Shown here: positions 1-11,290 of the stretch, piece by piece
How the letters are laid out: each line of letters opens with the position of its first letter
Position numbering within the stretch: position 1 is the stretch's first letter
Origin: Candolleomyces eurysporus
Taxonomy: Eukaryota > Basidiomycota > Agaricomycetes > Agaricales > Psathyrellaceae
DNA: 64,000 bases
Reading direction: 5' to 3'
Assembly (NCBI GenBank): GCA_027579435.1
Contig: JANBPK010000725.1
Location: forward strand, 124,001-188,000
The notes under the pieces: model-generated
Seen by the model: only the letters and a program-made list of their open reading frames with translations
What the model was told of the DNA's origin: nothing
Databases searched by the model: none
Program-made: the position numbers and the translations under genes

Positions 1-69
1 AAATATCTGATACATTCGGTTGAGTTCAGCCAATTGGGCCTCTAGTGCGGCTGGATCCTGGTCGGCCAT
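1..69 (-). CDS. N-terminus of an unidentified protein, cut by the window edge
   Basis: The minus strand opens with an ATG at 69-67 and stays open to the window edge. It encodes about 23 residues beginning MADQDPAALEAQ, an acidic and helical start. The gene continues outside the window, so the family cannot be named. The upstream DNA has no strong coding signal, which fits this being the true start. Confidence is moderate because only 23 codons are visible. Confidence 0.45.
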   Translation of the reverse strand, partial: MADQDPAALEAQLAELNRMYQIF

Positions 70-1101
70 AATGGCACGACCTGGCTGCAAGTAGACTGCA
101 AGAGGGGAGGGGAAGAGGACACGCGGAAGCAGGAGATGGGGGATCAATCCGAAGGCATTAGTCGTGCGCTCGGGGACTTATGAAGCTCTCATGGGTGAAT
201 ACAAATGTGGAGCCGGGAGTATCTTGGTTCTTCCAGCAATCGCGTTTCTCCAGATCTGCGCTATGGGACAGGTTCGGCAAAAGGGGAAATGTAAATTGAA
301 GGATCTCACCGACCTTCGGAAATGTGTGAGCGTCCAGTGATGACGAGCGGATCCATGGTTGATTCAGAGAAAATGGCTTTTGCTTGGTATCAAAAGACGG
401 GTCTGGAGGCTGTTCTGATATTCAACGGGTTTGCTTGAAGAATTATCTCTGAACCCCTTACCTCTTCGTTCGGAGGCTCCGAGATGCAGCTTTCAGAATG
501 CCCTTGCATCCCCCAAGCCTCCAAAAGCAGCTGAAGCTTCCGCAAAAATTCCGGTGGGTCAGGTTACGAGAAGCTGAATTACGGCCGGCAGGGAAACGAG
601 AGAACTGGAGGAAGCGGGGTCGAAGCAGTGTTTAACCGTGGATGCCTCCAATTGGTGAGGTAGGTTTGTCACTTGATTCCATTGAGCACTCTCGCTCCCG
701 AGTTTAAGCTTGTAGACCGCGCAGGAGGCTAAAGCTTGAACGCCTCTACCTCTGAGGGTTGGGAATTTGTCGAGCCGTATAATCCCCGTGCTTGAATCGA
801 CTCCGGGAGACCAAGAAACCTGAAACAGATACGATACGCGTATCTCGCATACCTGACAGCGTGAGTGCAAGGGTTTTTTCAGAGCGCGCGTTCAATGACG
901 AGATGATATTCGAGCCCGAACCATGATCGAGGAGAGCCTGGAGGAGACCGTCTTAGCATGGCTGACTAAGCCAACTCATGGAAATATTGACTCTCCGCCT
1001 TTATTTGGCTGGCCAATTTATTGCATTCATCCTTCACAGCTCTCGTCTCGACCACCACCCTTGCTCATAATCCTTGTATTCTCTCTCTTCATTACCTCAA
1101 A
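70..1101. other. Intergenic region, divergent promoter between the left-edge gene and the Aly/REF gene
   Basis: About 1 kb separates the minus-strand gene at the left edge from the plus-strand mRNA-export gene. A minus-strand open frame of 103 codons at 559-870 has no recognisable domain and atypical composition, so I do not call it a gene. The stretch 1020-1100 is pyrimidine-rich just before the downstream ATG, as is common in basidiomycete promoters. Confidence 0.4.
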
Positions 1102-2288
1102 ATGTCGGCTATCAGACCAGGAGCACGAAAACCCTATGCTGTAGGCCATCGTCTCGCACCATGAAGCCCTAAACCGTCCTAATGTCTCAACTTAGCGCCC
1201 GTCAAGAGGGGACGTGAACAGCCAATGGCAGCACGACAAATACCCGGGAGTTTCTCAGCGAAGACCTGCCGCAAACGGTCCCGCAAAGCAAGCAGATCCT
1301 CCAAGCATTGGAAATCGGTTGGAGGTCTCCAACTTGCACTACGAAGTTGCCCCCAAAGACCTCAAGGTCCGTGCTCCACTCTCACCTCCAGGGCCCAAGA
1401 CTGTCACTCTTCGAGCCTTGGAGGATCTGATACTCATCCAGACGACTAATGAACGATTCTACAGGCTATTTTTGGTCAGATAGGCACGCTCGTTCGTGAG
1501 CCAATAGTCAGGGTATGACTCGCCACCCGGCTTTACCTCCTGTGAAAAAGACAAGTTTTGCCAACATTATCGACCGTGTTCCTTTTATATTTGCCATGAA
1601 CTCAACTCGACCCGCTATCGTACAACGGGTCCACCTCAACTCGACCAATCAATAGTACGACGGTAGCGGTCGGTCCCTTGGAATCGCCATCGTCACTTTC
1701 GAAACCTCCGCGGAAGCTACGAGAGCGAAGAAGCAGTTTGATGGTATCCTCGCGAAAGGTGCGTGTGCCTTCATATCTCGGTCGTGGTGTGATTTTCTTA
1801 CAAGCTGGGCGTTTTCAGGCCAACCGATGCATATCAAGTTTTTCACTCCACCAGCACCGAAACGAACCGCCAGTGCCCCCTCAACGCTTTCTCTGCTCGC
1901 CCGAATCGAAAAGCCGCCTCTTCTGGAACGAGTCGCTCGTGACGATGCAGACGCTGCAGTAGCCGCAGCAGCTTCCAAAAAGACAACGTTAGTTATTCCC
2001 TGCAGGGGTTGTACATCTATCAATCGTCACATGTACTAACAGTGATCTGCTGTATGTAGCAACGGCGCTGGGGCCGCTGGAAAAGGTAGAATCGGGCCTG
2101 TTCGATCTAAACCACAACCTAGAGCTACTACCAGGCGAGAGAAAAAGAAACCCAAGACTGCTGCGGATCTCGACAAAGAGCTCGACGCATTCATGGGCGA
2201 CGCCGAACCTGCCCCTGCCGCAGGTGCTTCGGCGACCAACGGTGAAGCAGCAGCAGCAGTTCCCGCTCAGGACGTCGACATGGTTTAG
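1102..2288 (+). CDS. Aly/REF-type mRNA export adaptor (Yra1/Mlo3 family)
   Basis: Nuclear RNA-binding adaptor that couples mRNA packaging by the TREX complex to export through the Mex67/TAP receptor. I reconstruct six exons: 1102-1140, 1196-1366, 1465-1512, 1656-1758, 1819-1987 and 2060-2288. They sum to 759 nt, giving 252 residues with every junction in frame. The RRM begins with RLEVSNLHYEV and continues across introns through IFGQIGTLVREP, GIAIVTFETSAEATRAKKQF and DGILAKGQPMHIKFF, which are hallmark Aly/REF RNP2/RNP1 segments. The tail carries KPKTAADLDKELDAFMGD, the C-terminal FoP-duplication motif that binds the DEAD-box helicase Sub2/UAP56. The N-terminus is short and basic and lacks the usual N-terminal UAP56 motif, so the first exon is the least certain part. 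The gene converges on Aip1 with 379 bp between stop codons. Confidence 0.9.
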
Positions 2289-2667
2289 ATGACCCGAATC
2301 TCTTCTAATTATGCCTGGGTTGTTGTTCGATTTCTTGGACATTTCGCGCTCGCCCTTTTCTATTTCCTGCTCCTTACAATCACGCTGTCCATCTCATATT
2401 ATTCTCCCCCTCAAAGTACCATGTCCAGTTAACTGGCCCTAGATTGTCGTCTTGTTTCCGCTATCGGTTACCCTCTCCTTCCAGTTTTAACGAGCCTTTG
2501 GGGTGCTCACTACTGTACATGTTGTGTTATTATTTAGTCCGGTGGTTAATCGTTGTCATCCCCGATCATTCATTCGCTTTGGTGTCCACTCCCCCTCCTC
2601 TCACTCTTCTTGTATAAATGCATACCCATCTCCATTCAGCCAACCAGCCAGCCTACCTCGCGACCAG
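2289..2667. other. Convergent intergenic region (3' UTRs of Aly/REF and Aip1)
   Basis: This 379 bp stretch lies between two converging stop codons. It is T/C-rich on the plus strand and holds no credible coding frame. It presumably contains both 3' untranslated regions and transcription ends. Confidence 0.5.
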
Positions 2668-5394
2668 TTAGTTGACTGCAGGGAAGGTAACCTCCCACAA
2701 TCGCACGCAGGCATCCGCGCCGGACGTGACCAGCTTTCCATCCTTACCGCCTCCCAACCATTGGACGGCGTTGACGCCTGCAGGACCAGCTTCTTTGATT
2801 GCGACTCTCCGGAGTGGTTTGAGGACGCTCCAGACGTAGACGTTGGTATCGAGTGAGCCGGATGCGCAGTTCTTTGAATCGGATGTCCAGGAGAGCGAGT
2901 TTACTCGAGAGGTATGGGCTCCCCAGGCGGTGGTGACAGACTGGGGAGAGGGAGAAAGTCAGGGATTGATTTGGGGAGTAACGGAGGGAGGCAACTGACC
3001 GATCTCTTTTCGACGTTGTACAGCACAATCTTGCCTTTAGTCTGAAAGTGTAGATATGCATCAGTTTGACATGGAATCGTGCATATGCTGATGGAGAGTC
3101 CTCACATCACCGGCTGCAAGGAGCGTCCCATCCGGCGAGAAAGCAAGGACAGAAATAGGCGCAGTGTTGTTCTCCAGCGTTCCTACTTCAGACAAAGCTG
3201 ACCCATTCCAGTTGTATAGATACGTCTTGTGGTTCTGCCAAGGAAGCACCGCCAATTAGAATCGATCGGAATTCTCCTCGCTGTATTGCGGAATCTAAAT
3301 AGATTAAACTTACCTCTGTGCCAATCGCAACGGTAGATCCACTCGCAGCGACCGCTGTAGGAGCAGCCTTTGGCTTGATCTGCGCGATTTTCTGGTTTGA
3401 CCTGAAAGCTTCCACGAGCTCAGTCTCCGAAACGAAGACTGTACCATCTCCTGCAGACGCAATCGATTTAGGTTGAGAAGCGGTCTTTGCGGCAGCAGGC
3501 CTGAGCGAATTCGTCAACCAAAAAAAAAAAGGGTTAGGATGAATAACTCTTCAGAACTCTATCATAGCGGGAAGCAAGTCTGACGTACAGGTAAGAATCA
3601 GAAGCAGCATCTATTTCACGAACGTGGTCGTCATATCCAATTGAATAAGCTTTGTCTCCTTCAGGTGAAGTCGTAATTCCGGTTATCACGCTAGGATGGC
3701 CTTCCCCGGCGAGGACGGTCGATTCTTCGCTGGAGTACGAAAAGACGCGGCCGTCTGCAGTTCCGGCGAGGAAAGTCTCGTCATTCTTGGGAGACGTGAT
3801 TGCGTTCACTGCTTTCTGAGGTGCCTATAGCGCCAAACAAACCGTCCGAACATGCACCAGTGATTGGCTTAATGGCTATGGATTTTATCTGAGTGAAAGA
3901 ACTCACAGAAAACACACGAGTCGGCTTATCTCCATCCCGCGGGTCAAAGACGTTGAGGTCGCCAGACAGGGACAGAGATACGATGTTGATGTTATCGCTC
4001 CAGGTGTTTCCGGTTTGTTGATTGTTGACGCCTGCGCCGAGGTTCCATGTAGTTACTGCTTTCTGTGTTTCGATGTCCCCTGAAACGATACATGAAATCA
4101 GCATTCCTCGAGCAACAGATGCTGAATTGACGTACAGAGCTTCACTGTGCAATCTGCAGCAGAAGTCACGATAGATTTACCATCCGCGCTCCAGGATCCT
4201 GCCATCTGTGTTTGTTAACCTCAGGTATTGAGATTCTCTAACGGAAAAGGGCTTACAATGGATCCTTTATGCGGCGAATCTGTTATTTCAGAGATGGTCT
4301 CCCCAGTCTTGCCATCATACAAGAAGATCTTGTAATCCGAGCCAACACTAACGAAGTGGTCGCCAGAAGGAGAAAACTGTACATCTTGAACGAACTTTGT
4401 GTGGGTCTTGATCGTCTTTTCATACTTGAACGGAACACCTAGATACCGGCTTGTGAGTTACTAGAAGATCTCGCCCATGGAATGAATGGAACCCTACCGT
4501 TATGGAAGATGATCCCAGCATCGTCGCCTGCAGTCACTGCACGGAATGGTCGCTGGTGTCGAATGGCCACTGCGTTAATAGCCTAATTATCTGGTATGAG
4601 ATGGAACCAAGCCGGAACGCCATAGTAGCAACGCACCTTGGAGTGCCCAATGATCTCTCCAGTTGAGGACCCAGTTTCCATCATGAAGGCATGGCCGAAT
4701 CTAAATGGTAGTAGCACGTCCAAGCAGTTAAGCTCAAAGGTTCACCGACATGGAATCTCCTCTCACTTGTCTCGACCATCTCCAACAGCGATAATGCGCT
4801 TGCTCTCTCCGTCCCATGCAAGATCGTTTCTATTCAAGAGCAAGAGAGGAGAACAAGTGGTCAATCGAGAATCAACGCGTCCAAGAAAGCTCGCGTCCAC
4901 TCACATACGTCCACTCAACACGCGATACTCGGCCTTCAACGCCTGGTCCTCGCCGACCGTGTCCCACACACGAACTATGAGGCCCCTTGGTCAGAATACA
5001 GTGCGGTAAAGTGTGTTAAACTCGGCAACGCACCGTTCCCAACTGCATCTGCAGAAGCACAGTAAAACCCGGATGGCGATATCCTTGCAACAGTCGTATT
5101 TTGTATGTGCCCAGCATACGATCTCGTCAAAGCTGGGTTCTTCAAACAGGCAGACGTTCAGGATCGGCTTCAGACTATCTTCGACGCGTGTTTCTTGCTC
5201 ACCTTCAGATCGCGAATCTACAGCAGTCGATGTCCGTTACCTACGCTGAATCGGATAAAGGGGCAACGTGAACTCACGATGACAGTCCTCCCAGTAGCAT
5301 AAACAACTTTATCTTTATGGGAGCTTAACTTGGTCGATGAGCCCCGTGTAGTGGCTGGGTTTGCTGGATACAGGTACGCTTGCTTAAATGACAT
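2668..5394 (-). CDS. AIP1: Actin-interacting protein 1 (Aip1/WDR1), WD40 protein
   Basis: Aip1 works with cofilin to disassemble actin filaments in the cytoplasm and is built of two seven-bladed WD40 propellers. The start is the ATG at 5394, reading MSFKQAYLYPANPATTRG, which matches the family's N-terminal ATTRG segment followed by a lysine-rich loop and GRTVIVS. Successive exons carry blade segments such as VLAFSPDGTLLAAGD and AYSIGYDDHVREID. The last exon ends in a typical blade: a GADACVRLWEVTF-like segment, then PAVN and stop. At least eight short introns interrupt the gene, and the total should be near the usual 600 residues. The internal exon boundaries were not all verified. Part of the start region appears again 220 bp upstream (5602-5680). 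Confidence 0.88.
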
Positions 5395-5952
5395 GGTTCG
5401 TGGGGAGGAGATCAACGTCGAGATAAGTGTGAGTGAGAAGTGATGAGCGTCAGATACTTTAAATTGGACAGGTCTATGTACTGCTGCGGTGCGGGACTGC
5501 GCTCAACATCACACAGTCACCCTCATCTCCATGACGATCACCAAAATTGTTAACGATACAAGACGATGGCGCATAGTGGGCTCAACACATACGCAGAGGT
5601 TGCCTAAATGTAAAAATGCCATGGTTCGTTCAAAGGAGATCAGCATGGACGTGATGAGCGCCGGGCCCGGATGCTCGATGGGTTTATCTCTCCACCTCCA
5701 TTTTCCTTGTCGACGTCCTCGATGTCGTTAGCCATTAGATACTCATCTACTACTACGCGGGTCCAACCTTCGTCGAGGGCTTCGCATGACCCCTGGCATA
5801 CTTCTCGCGGTGCTAAGGATCCTGAACTTCTACATATGTCTGTGTTGGCATGGCGTTGGCTACTCACGGGACAGTCTCTTGTGTTTGCGAACACTGGGCC
5901 CTTCCTTGCCTTTCTTCATCTCTCCCCCGATTCTCACCGCAACTCTTCTTGA
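5395..5952. repeat. Rearranged promoter region with two duplicated pieces
   Basis: This region lies between the divergent Aip1 and first NACHT genes. Positions about 5487-5612 resemble 20928-21065 at the far end of the cluster, sharing GCGCTCAACATCACACA-like and TGGCGCATA...CTCAACACATACG segments. The next stretch, about 5602-5680, resembles the Aip1 start region at 5381-5450 (shared CATGGTTCG, GGAGATCA and GTGATGAGCG). The remainder to 5952 resembles parts of the promoters of NACHT copies 2 and 3, for example GACGTCCTCGATGTCGTT. Confidence 0.55.
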
Positions 5953-8289
5953 ATGACAGACGCACCCCTGCATTTCGAGAACTTCTCTAGAGCTCATGGT
6001 GTTCAACTAGGCCAGCAAACCGTTAATCTCATCGCCGGAAATCAATACCTTTCGAATGGCAGAAAAAGTAAGTAAAACATCGAGAACACGTCTATGGCTG
6101 CTAAAGTCGCCCCTTTAGGCCTCATTCTTCAACTTAACCCAATTTTCGATGCTTCTCACACTCGAGATCGAACAACTTCTCCCCCGGACTCGGCATGCTT
6201 TCCTGGAACGAGGAATGGTGTAATCCAGGGAATAACGTCTTGGGCCGACACCCGGATTGTGCTGAGCAAAACGCCGGCTGTCCACGTCTACTGGTTTCAC
6301 GGATTTGCAGGAAGTGGCAAATCCGCCATCTCGCTGGAGATCGCAAAGATATACGCTGGCTCTGGCCGCTTGCTCGCAAGCTACTTCTTCTTCCGCAATG
6401 CAGGAGACAGGAGCCGGATGGACAGGTTTGCGGCGACATTGGCGGCTCAAATGGCGTCTGCGGTGCCTGCCACCGCCTCATTCGTCGAAGCTGCCCTGAA
6501 GGCTGAGCCAGGATTGCTAGCCCATGGCACTCCCCTGACTACGCAGTTGGAACGGTTGGTATATGAACCGTTTCAGACTGCTCTAAAACGAGGACTTGTC
6601 GTTAAAGCCCTTATCAGAGGGCCTTTCCTTATCGTCGTTGACGGACTCGACGAATGCGAGGACAAGCAAGTGGTAGCGGATTTCATTGACCATATCCTTG
6701 ATTTCTTCAAAAAACACCCATCCATTCCCCTCCGCTTCTTCATCGCTAGCCGGGTAGAGGAACACATCCGTACTCGCCTGGAAAACGATGGCGTTCTCCT
6801 AGGCGATCTCAACAGACAGTCAGCTGACGAAGACATCGAAATGTTCCTTCAAGCATCGTTCCAGGGTGCAGCGGCAAACGACCGCGTCATTCAAGAATTT
6901 GTTCGGGCGCACGGGGAATGGCCGACGAAGTCAGACATGAGCAAGTTGATCAGCCATATCAAAGGGTCATTCGTTCTTGCCTCTACGATTTTCAAATTCA
7001 TTGTTCAACCTGCAACGGAAGAGGACCCCTCGACTCCTATGGACCGCCTCCCACTCGCCCTCGAAATGAATGGCCTCGACGGCCTGTACGCTCGAACGCT
7101 CGCCCGCTCGCAACATCTCCCCCATTTCCAAAACATCATCTCTACCATCGCGCTCCTTGAGCGACCACTCCCGATTGCTGGGATAGCGCACGTTCTCGGC
7201 ATAGAAGCTTTCAAGGTCGTTCACGTCCTGTTGAACTTACAGGCGATTGTTCATGTTCCCGGAACCGACGACCGGGGCGAGGTGACGCTGTGCCATACGT
7301 CCCTTCGTGACTTCCTCACTACCGAAAGTCGATCGGGATGCTTCTTTGTGCTACCCTCGTTCCATCTCCATCTATCATACTATTGCTTTTCTCTTTTCTT
7401 CGAAGAGAAGAAAGGCCCCGCCCAAGGTTACGCCTGGCAGTTTTTCGATGCCCACTGTCGAGCATTCACCGGATCAGAAACCTGCGATCTCACCAATGAG
7501 GTCGAGCAATTCAAGGCCCAAGCTCGCCAATCTCTCAATGAGAACAGAATGCCTTACCATGCCTTCCTCTGTACTCTCTTCTTCTACTCCCTTTTCCAAA
7601 TTGACCCCACGAGGTCGGCGAAATTTTCGTCCTTGCTCACGGACTGTATCGAGCAATTGGCGCTGGCGGCGGAATGTCCTGACCACCGAATTAGACTCTG
7701 GCTGGAAAATCCTTTGCATATCCGCCTACTTTTCTCGCCTGGAGGGGGGACGGATCAATTCACTGAGCACATTTATGGCGCATTACAACACAATCTACAG
7801 CGTGCGTCAACCGCTATCAATGCCAAAGTANTTTTTTCTTCGAATCCTTCTACAGTTGTATTCATATAACTGAACCACCTCTTTAGTTTCCAGAAATTCC
7901 AGGACGTTATCCTCGCTCGTCTGGAAAGGAAGCCCAGTATTCTATCACCCGAAATGTACGAGCGTTCGACCCACAGCTCCAGTTTTGCCATGATGATAAC
8001 CCTCGCTCCAGTATTTCCCCTCGGGGAGAGAAATCTTTGGCGTAAGTCGCCAGTTTTTAAACCCCGGAAATGCCAAAAGCACTGAATAGCTCTCGAAAAG
8101 GTGCTAGAATGGATAGTGGCTCGCGCTCAAATCGAGTGGGATGAGCTGAAGAGATTTCCGCGGCCTCCCTTGAAGCTTTCCATTACCCTCCGGAATTTCG
8201 TGCTCAGATTCAGGTTCCATCGACAGAGTACGGACAGCATCGATAGCGGTGACGACTCAGCGAAATCTAAATCTTCTGATCCGAACTAG
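5953..8289 (+). CDS. NACHT STAND NTPase, copy 1 (full length)
   Basis: Predicted signal-transducing NTPase of the fungal NLR-like class, about 725 residues in four exons. Exon 1 (38 codons) encodes MTDAPLHFENF through IAGNQYLSNGRK, a small module shared by all three copies. Exon 2 carries the NACHT domain: P-loop GFAGSGKS near residues 100-107, Walker B FLIVVDGLDE near 208-217 and a sensor-1-like RFFIASR near 250. A winged-helix-like region and a helical C-terminal domain follow. No ankyrin, WD40 or TPR repeats are visible. Exon 3 begins at the acceptor TTTCCAG before AAATTCCAGG, and exon 4 carries VLEWIVARAQIEW and ends at TAG 8287-8289. One undetermined base at 7831 lies in the intron after exon 2. 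Fungal NACHT proteins are implicated in heterokaryon incompatibility and innate immunity; that role is inferred here. Confidence 0.85.
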
Positions 8290-8977
8290 CTGTATGAACG
8301 GTATGATTTCCCCTTTGCTCTGAGGCGTGATGGGTGCTCAAATGTCGTCCTTGTTTCTCCAGCAGCAATGCGACACGCCAATCGAGCGTCACGCACTCGT
8401 TGACATCGAGCTCAGGTGCCTTCACAGGATAAGGCTTTCACTCCGCCGCAGGTGAAAGAGAGAATGGATGGAACATTTGAATTTCGAAGCAATAATATGC
8501 GGTTGTTTATAAGGTCGTGTAGCCTATTTATGTTCGAAAAAGTAAACATTGAAGCTTGGCGCTTGAAGTTGAGTCGGACCAACCCAGAACCAGCTGTTCG
8601 GATAACACGCGCGACCCAAACAACGCGTTCCCTCTAGTACCTGTTCGACCATCTACTCTCCATCTTCCTTGCAACCTCCTGACACCACCAATTCACCGCT
8701 TCAAATTCTCCTAGCGCCGGACCTTCATCCATGGCTAGCGTCTTCAGCATGCCTCTCGCGCCTTCTCTGCGTTGCACTCACTGGCATATCTGTCGCCTGA
8801 TGTGGCTATACTAGTTTTACATTGTAACTCGATATGTCTTACGCGTGACATGTTGACATGGCTTTGCACTCACAGGATAGCCTTCACGTTGCACAGCGCT
8901 TTTCCTCGCCTCTTCTCCACTTCTCCCCCCTTTCCCCCCTTCTACCCCCCGTTCAATTTCACCGCAACACCTCTTGC
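8290..8977. promoter_or_regulatory. Intergenic region and conserved promoter of NACHT copy 2
   Basis: No gene was recognised. From about 8640 to the start codon the sequence aligns closely with 17150-17486 upstream of copy 3. This includes a block of about 75 bp (8850-8924 against 17360-17434) with no visible difference, and a C-rich tract just before the ATG. Such conservation fits a shared promoter and 5' UTR, or simply a recent duplication. Confidence 0.55.
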
Positions 8978-10907
8978 ATGGCGGCAGCACACTTGCACTT
9001 CGAGACCTTCTCCGGCGCTCGTCGTGTTCGACTAGGACAACAAACCAATAACTTTATCGCTGGAAATCAGTACCTGTGGAATGGGAGACAAAGTCAGTAA
9101 TTCTTTGAGAACGTGGCTATGGCTACTAGACCCTGTCTTTAGACCTCATTCTCCGGCTCAACCCAATTTCCGATGCCTCTTACACTCGAGATCGAAGAGC
9201 ATCGCCCCCCGACTCGGCATGCTTTGCTGGAACGAGGGTGCGCGTGATCCAAGGAATAACATACTGGGTCGACCTCGAAATTGTGCTCAGCGAAACTCCG
9301 GTTGTCCACGTCTACTGGTTTCACGGATTCGCAGGAAGTGGCAAATCCGCCATCTCGCTGGAGATCGCAAAGATATACGCTGGCTCCGGGCGCTTGCTCG
9401 CAAGCTACTTCTTCTTCCGCAATGCAGGAGACAGGAGCCGCATGAATAGGTTTGCAGCGACACTGGCAGCTCAAATGGCGGCGGCGGTGCCTGCTACCGC
9501 CTCGTTCATCGAAGCTGCCCTCGACGCCGAGCCAAGCCTCCTCACCCAAGGCGCTCCCTTGACTGTGCAGCTGGAACGGTTGGTTTACGAACCGTTCAAA
9601 GCTGCTCTGTACCAGGGACTTATCGTTTTCAACGGGCCTTTCCTCATCGTCATTGACGGACTCGACGAATGCGAGGACAAGCAAGCGGTAGTAGATTTTA
9701 TCGACCATATGCTCGACTTCTTCAAAAGACACCCTTCCATTCCCCTCCGATTCTTCATCGCTAGTCGGGTGGAGGAACACATCCGTTCTCACCTGGACGA
9801 TGATGGTGTTGTCTTGGGCAATCTCGATAGTCACTCGGCTAACAAGGACATCGAAATGTTCCTCGAAGCATCGTTCAAACGTGCAGCGCTCAAAGACCGC
9901 CTCATCAAATCATTCATTCGAGCGAACGGGGAATGGCCGACAAAGTCACACATGAACACGTTGATCAGCCACATCAACGGATCCTTCGTTCTTGCATCGA
10001 CGATCTTCAAATTCATTGTCCAACCTGCAACGGAAGAAGACCCTTCGACGCCTATGGACCGCCTCCCACTCGCGCTCGAGATGAATGGCCTCGACAGCCT
10101 GTACGCTCAAACGCTCGCCCGCTCACAACATCTCCCCCATTTCCATAACATCATCTCCACCGTCGCTCTCCTTCGTGAGCCATTCCCGATTGCTGGGATA
10201 GCGAAGCTTCTTGGCATAGAAGCTTTCAAAGTCGTTCACGTCCTGCTGAACCTCCAAGCGATTTTTCATGTTCCCGGAACCGACGAGCAGGGCGAAGTGA
10301 CGCTATGTCATACTTCCCTTCGCGACTTCCTCACCTCCAAAAGTCGATCGGGATGCTTCTTTGTGCCACCCTCATTCCATCTCCATCTGTCGTACTATTG
10401 CTTTTCTTTATTCTTCCAAAAGGATCCTAGGTCTAACAATCGCCTCTCCTGGCATACTCACTGGGAAGCGTTTGCTAAACCAGAAGCCTGCGACTTCATC
10501 AATGAGATTGAGCGGTTCAAGACTCAGGCTTGCCAATCTCCGCTTGCCAATAGACTGTCTCATCACGCTTTCTTGTGTATTGTGTTCTTCTACTCCCTCT
10601 TTCTGGACAACTCCGAAATCTCGGTTGGGAAGCCTTACCTCCTCGTCAAGTCTATCGAACAACTAGCGCTGGCGGCGGAATGTCCCGGCCTCCACACTAG
10701 ACTCTGGCTGGAACTCCCGCCTTTTACACTCTTCTTTTCTCGCTTAGAAAGAATGGAAATAGAACTCACTGAGCACATTTTCGGGGTGTTACGACACAAC
10801 CTGCAACGTGCATCAAACGCTATCCATGCCAATGTAATGTTTTCCCTCTGCATTCTTCCGTTGTTCTATATAACTGAAAATACTTCTGTAGTTTCCAGAA
10901 ATTCTAG
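8978..10907 (+). CDS. NACHT STAND NTPase, copy 2 (C-terminally truncated)
   Basis: Tandem paralogue of copy 1, about 610 residues. Exon 1 encodes MAAAHLHFETF through LWNGRQ. An intron with donor GTCAG leads to exon 2, which holds the P-loop GFAGSGKS, Walker B FLIVIDGLDECEDK and RFFIASR, followed by the same helical region. At the third exon, splicing at the acceptor used in copy 1 meets TAG at 10905-10907 after two codons. The product therefore lacks about 115 C-terminal residues that copy 1 has. The equivalent downstream exons persist as DNA to about 11290 (VLEWIVARAQIQW is still readable at 11097) but are no longer joined in frame. Exon 2 is very similar to copy 3 except for local variable patches. 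Confidence 0.8.
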
Positions 10908-11290
10908 AACGACGTCCTCGCTCAACTGGTATGGAAGAAATGTATACTATGAGGTTTGAGGTACGAGCACAGCTCCAGGTTTACCACGGTTCTAATCATA
11001 GGTTCCAGTCGATTCCTAGGGGCGGAGAATTTTTCGGTGTAAGTCGCCGATTCTTGAACGCTAGAAATATCGAAGCCACTGAATAGTCCTCGAAAGGTGC
11101 TAGAATGGATCGTGGCTCGCGCTCAAATCCAGTGGCAAGAATCGAAGGAAACGCCGCGACCTCCCTTGCACCTGATCTTCTACCTAGCCATGTACGAAAT
11201 CAGTGTCAGGCTCGACTCACAGAATCCACGTGGGACGGCCAGTATCAATAGTATCGATGAACGGTATGTTCCCCCTTCACATGAGTCATA
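10908..11290 (+). pseudogene. Decayed 3' exons of NACHT copy 2
   Basis: This stretch corresponds to exons 3 and 4 of copy 1. The exon 4 motif VLEWIVARAQIQW remains open at 11097-11291, but the TAG at 10905 and lost frame separate it from the NACHT gene. It may be 3' UTR or dead exon sequence. Confidence 0.55.

Noticed and set aside
559..870. 103-codon open frame on the minus strand in the first intergenic region
   Set aside because: No domain, no splice partners and no similarity to anything recognised. It lies in a region expected to be promoter.
9139..9834. Long minus-strand open frame (231 codons) opposite NACHT copy 2
   Set aside because: It is antisense to the conserved NACHT exon, and the same shadow appears opposite copy 3, following from codon bias of the real gene.
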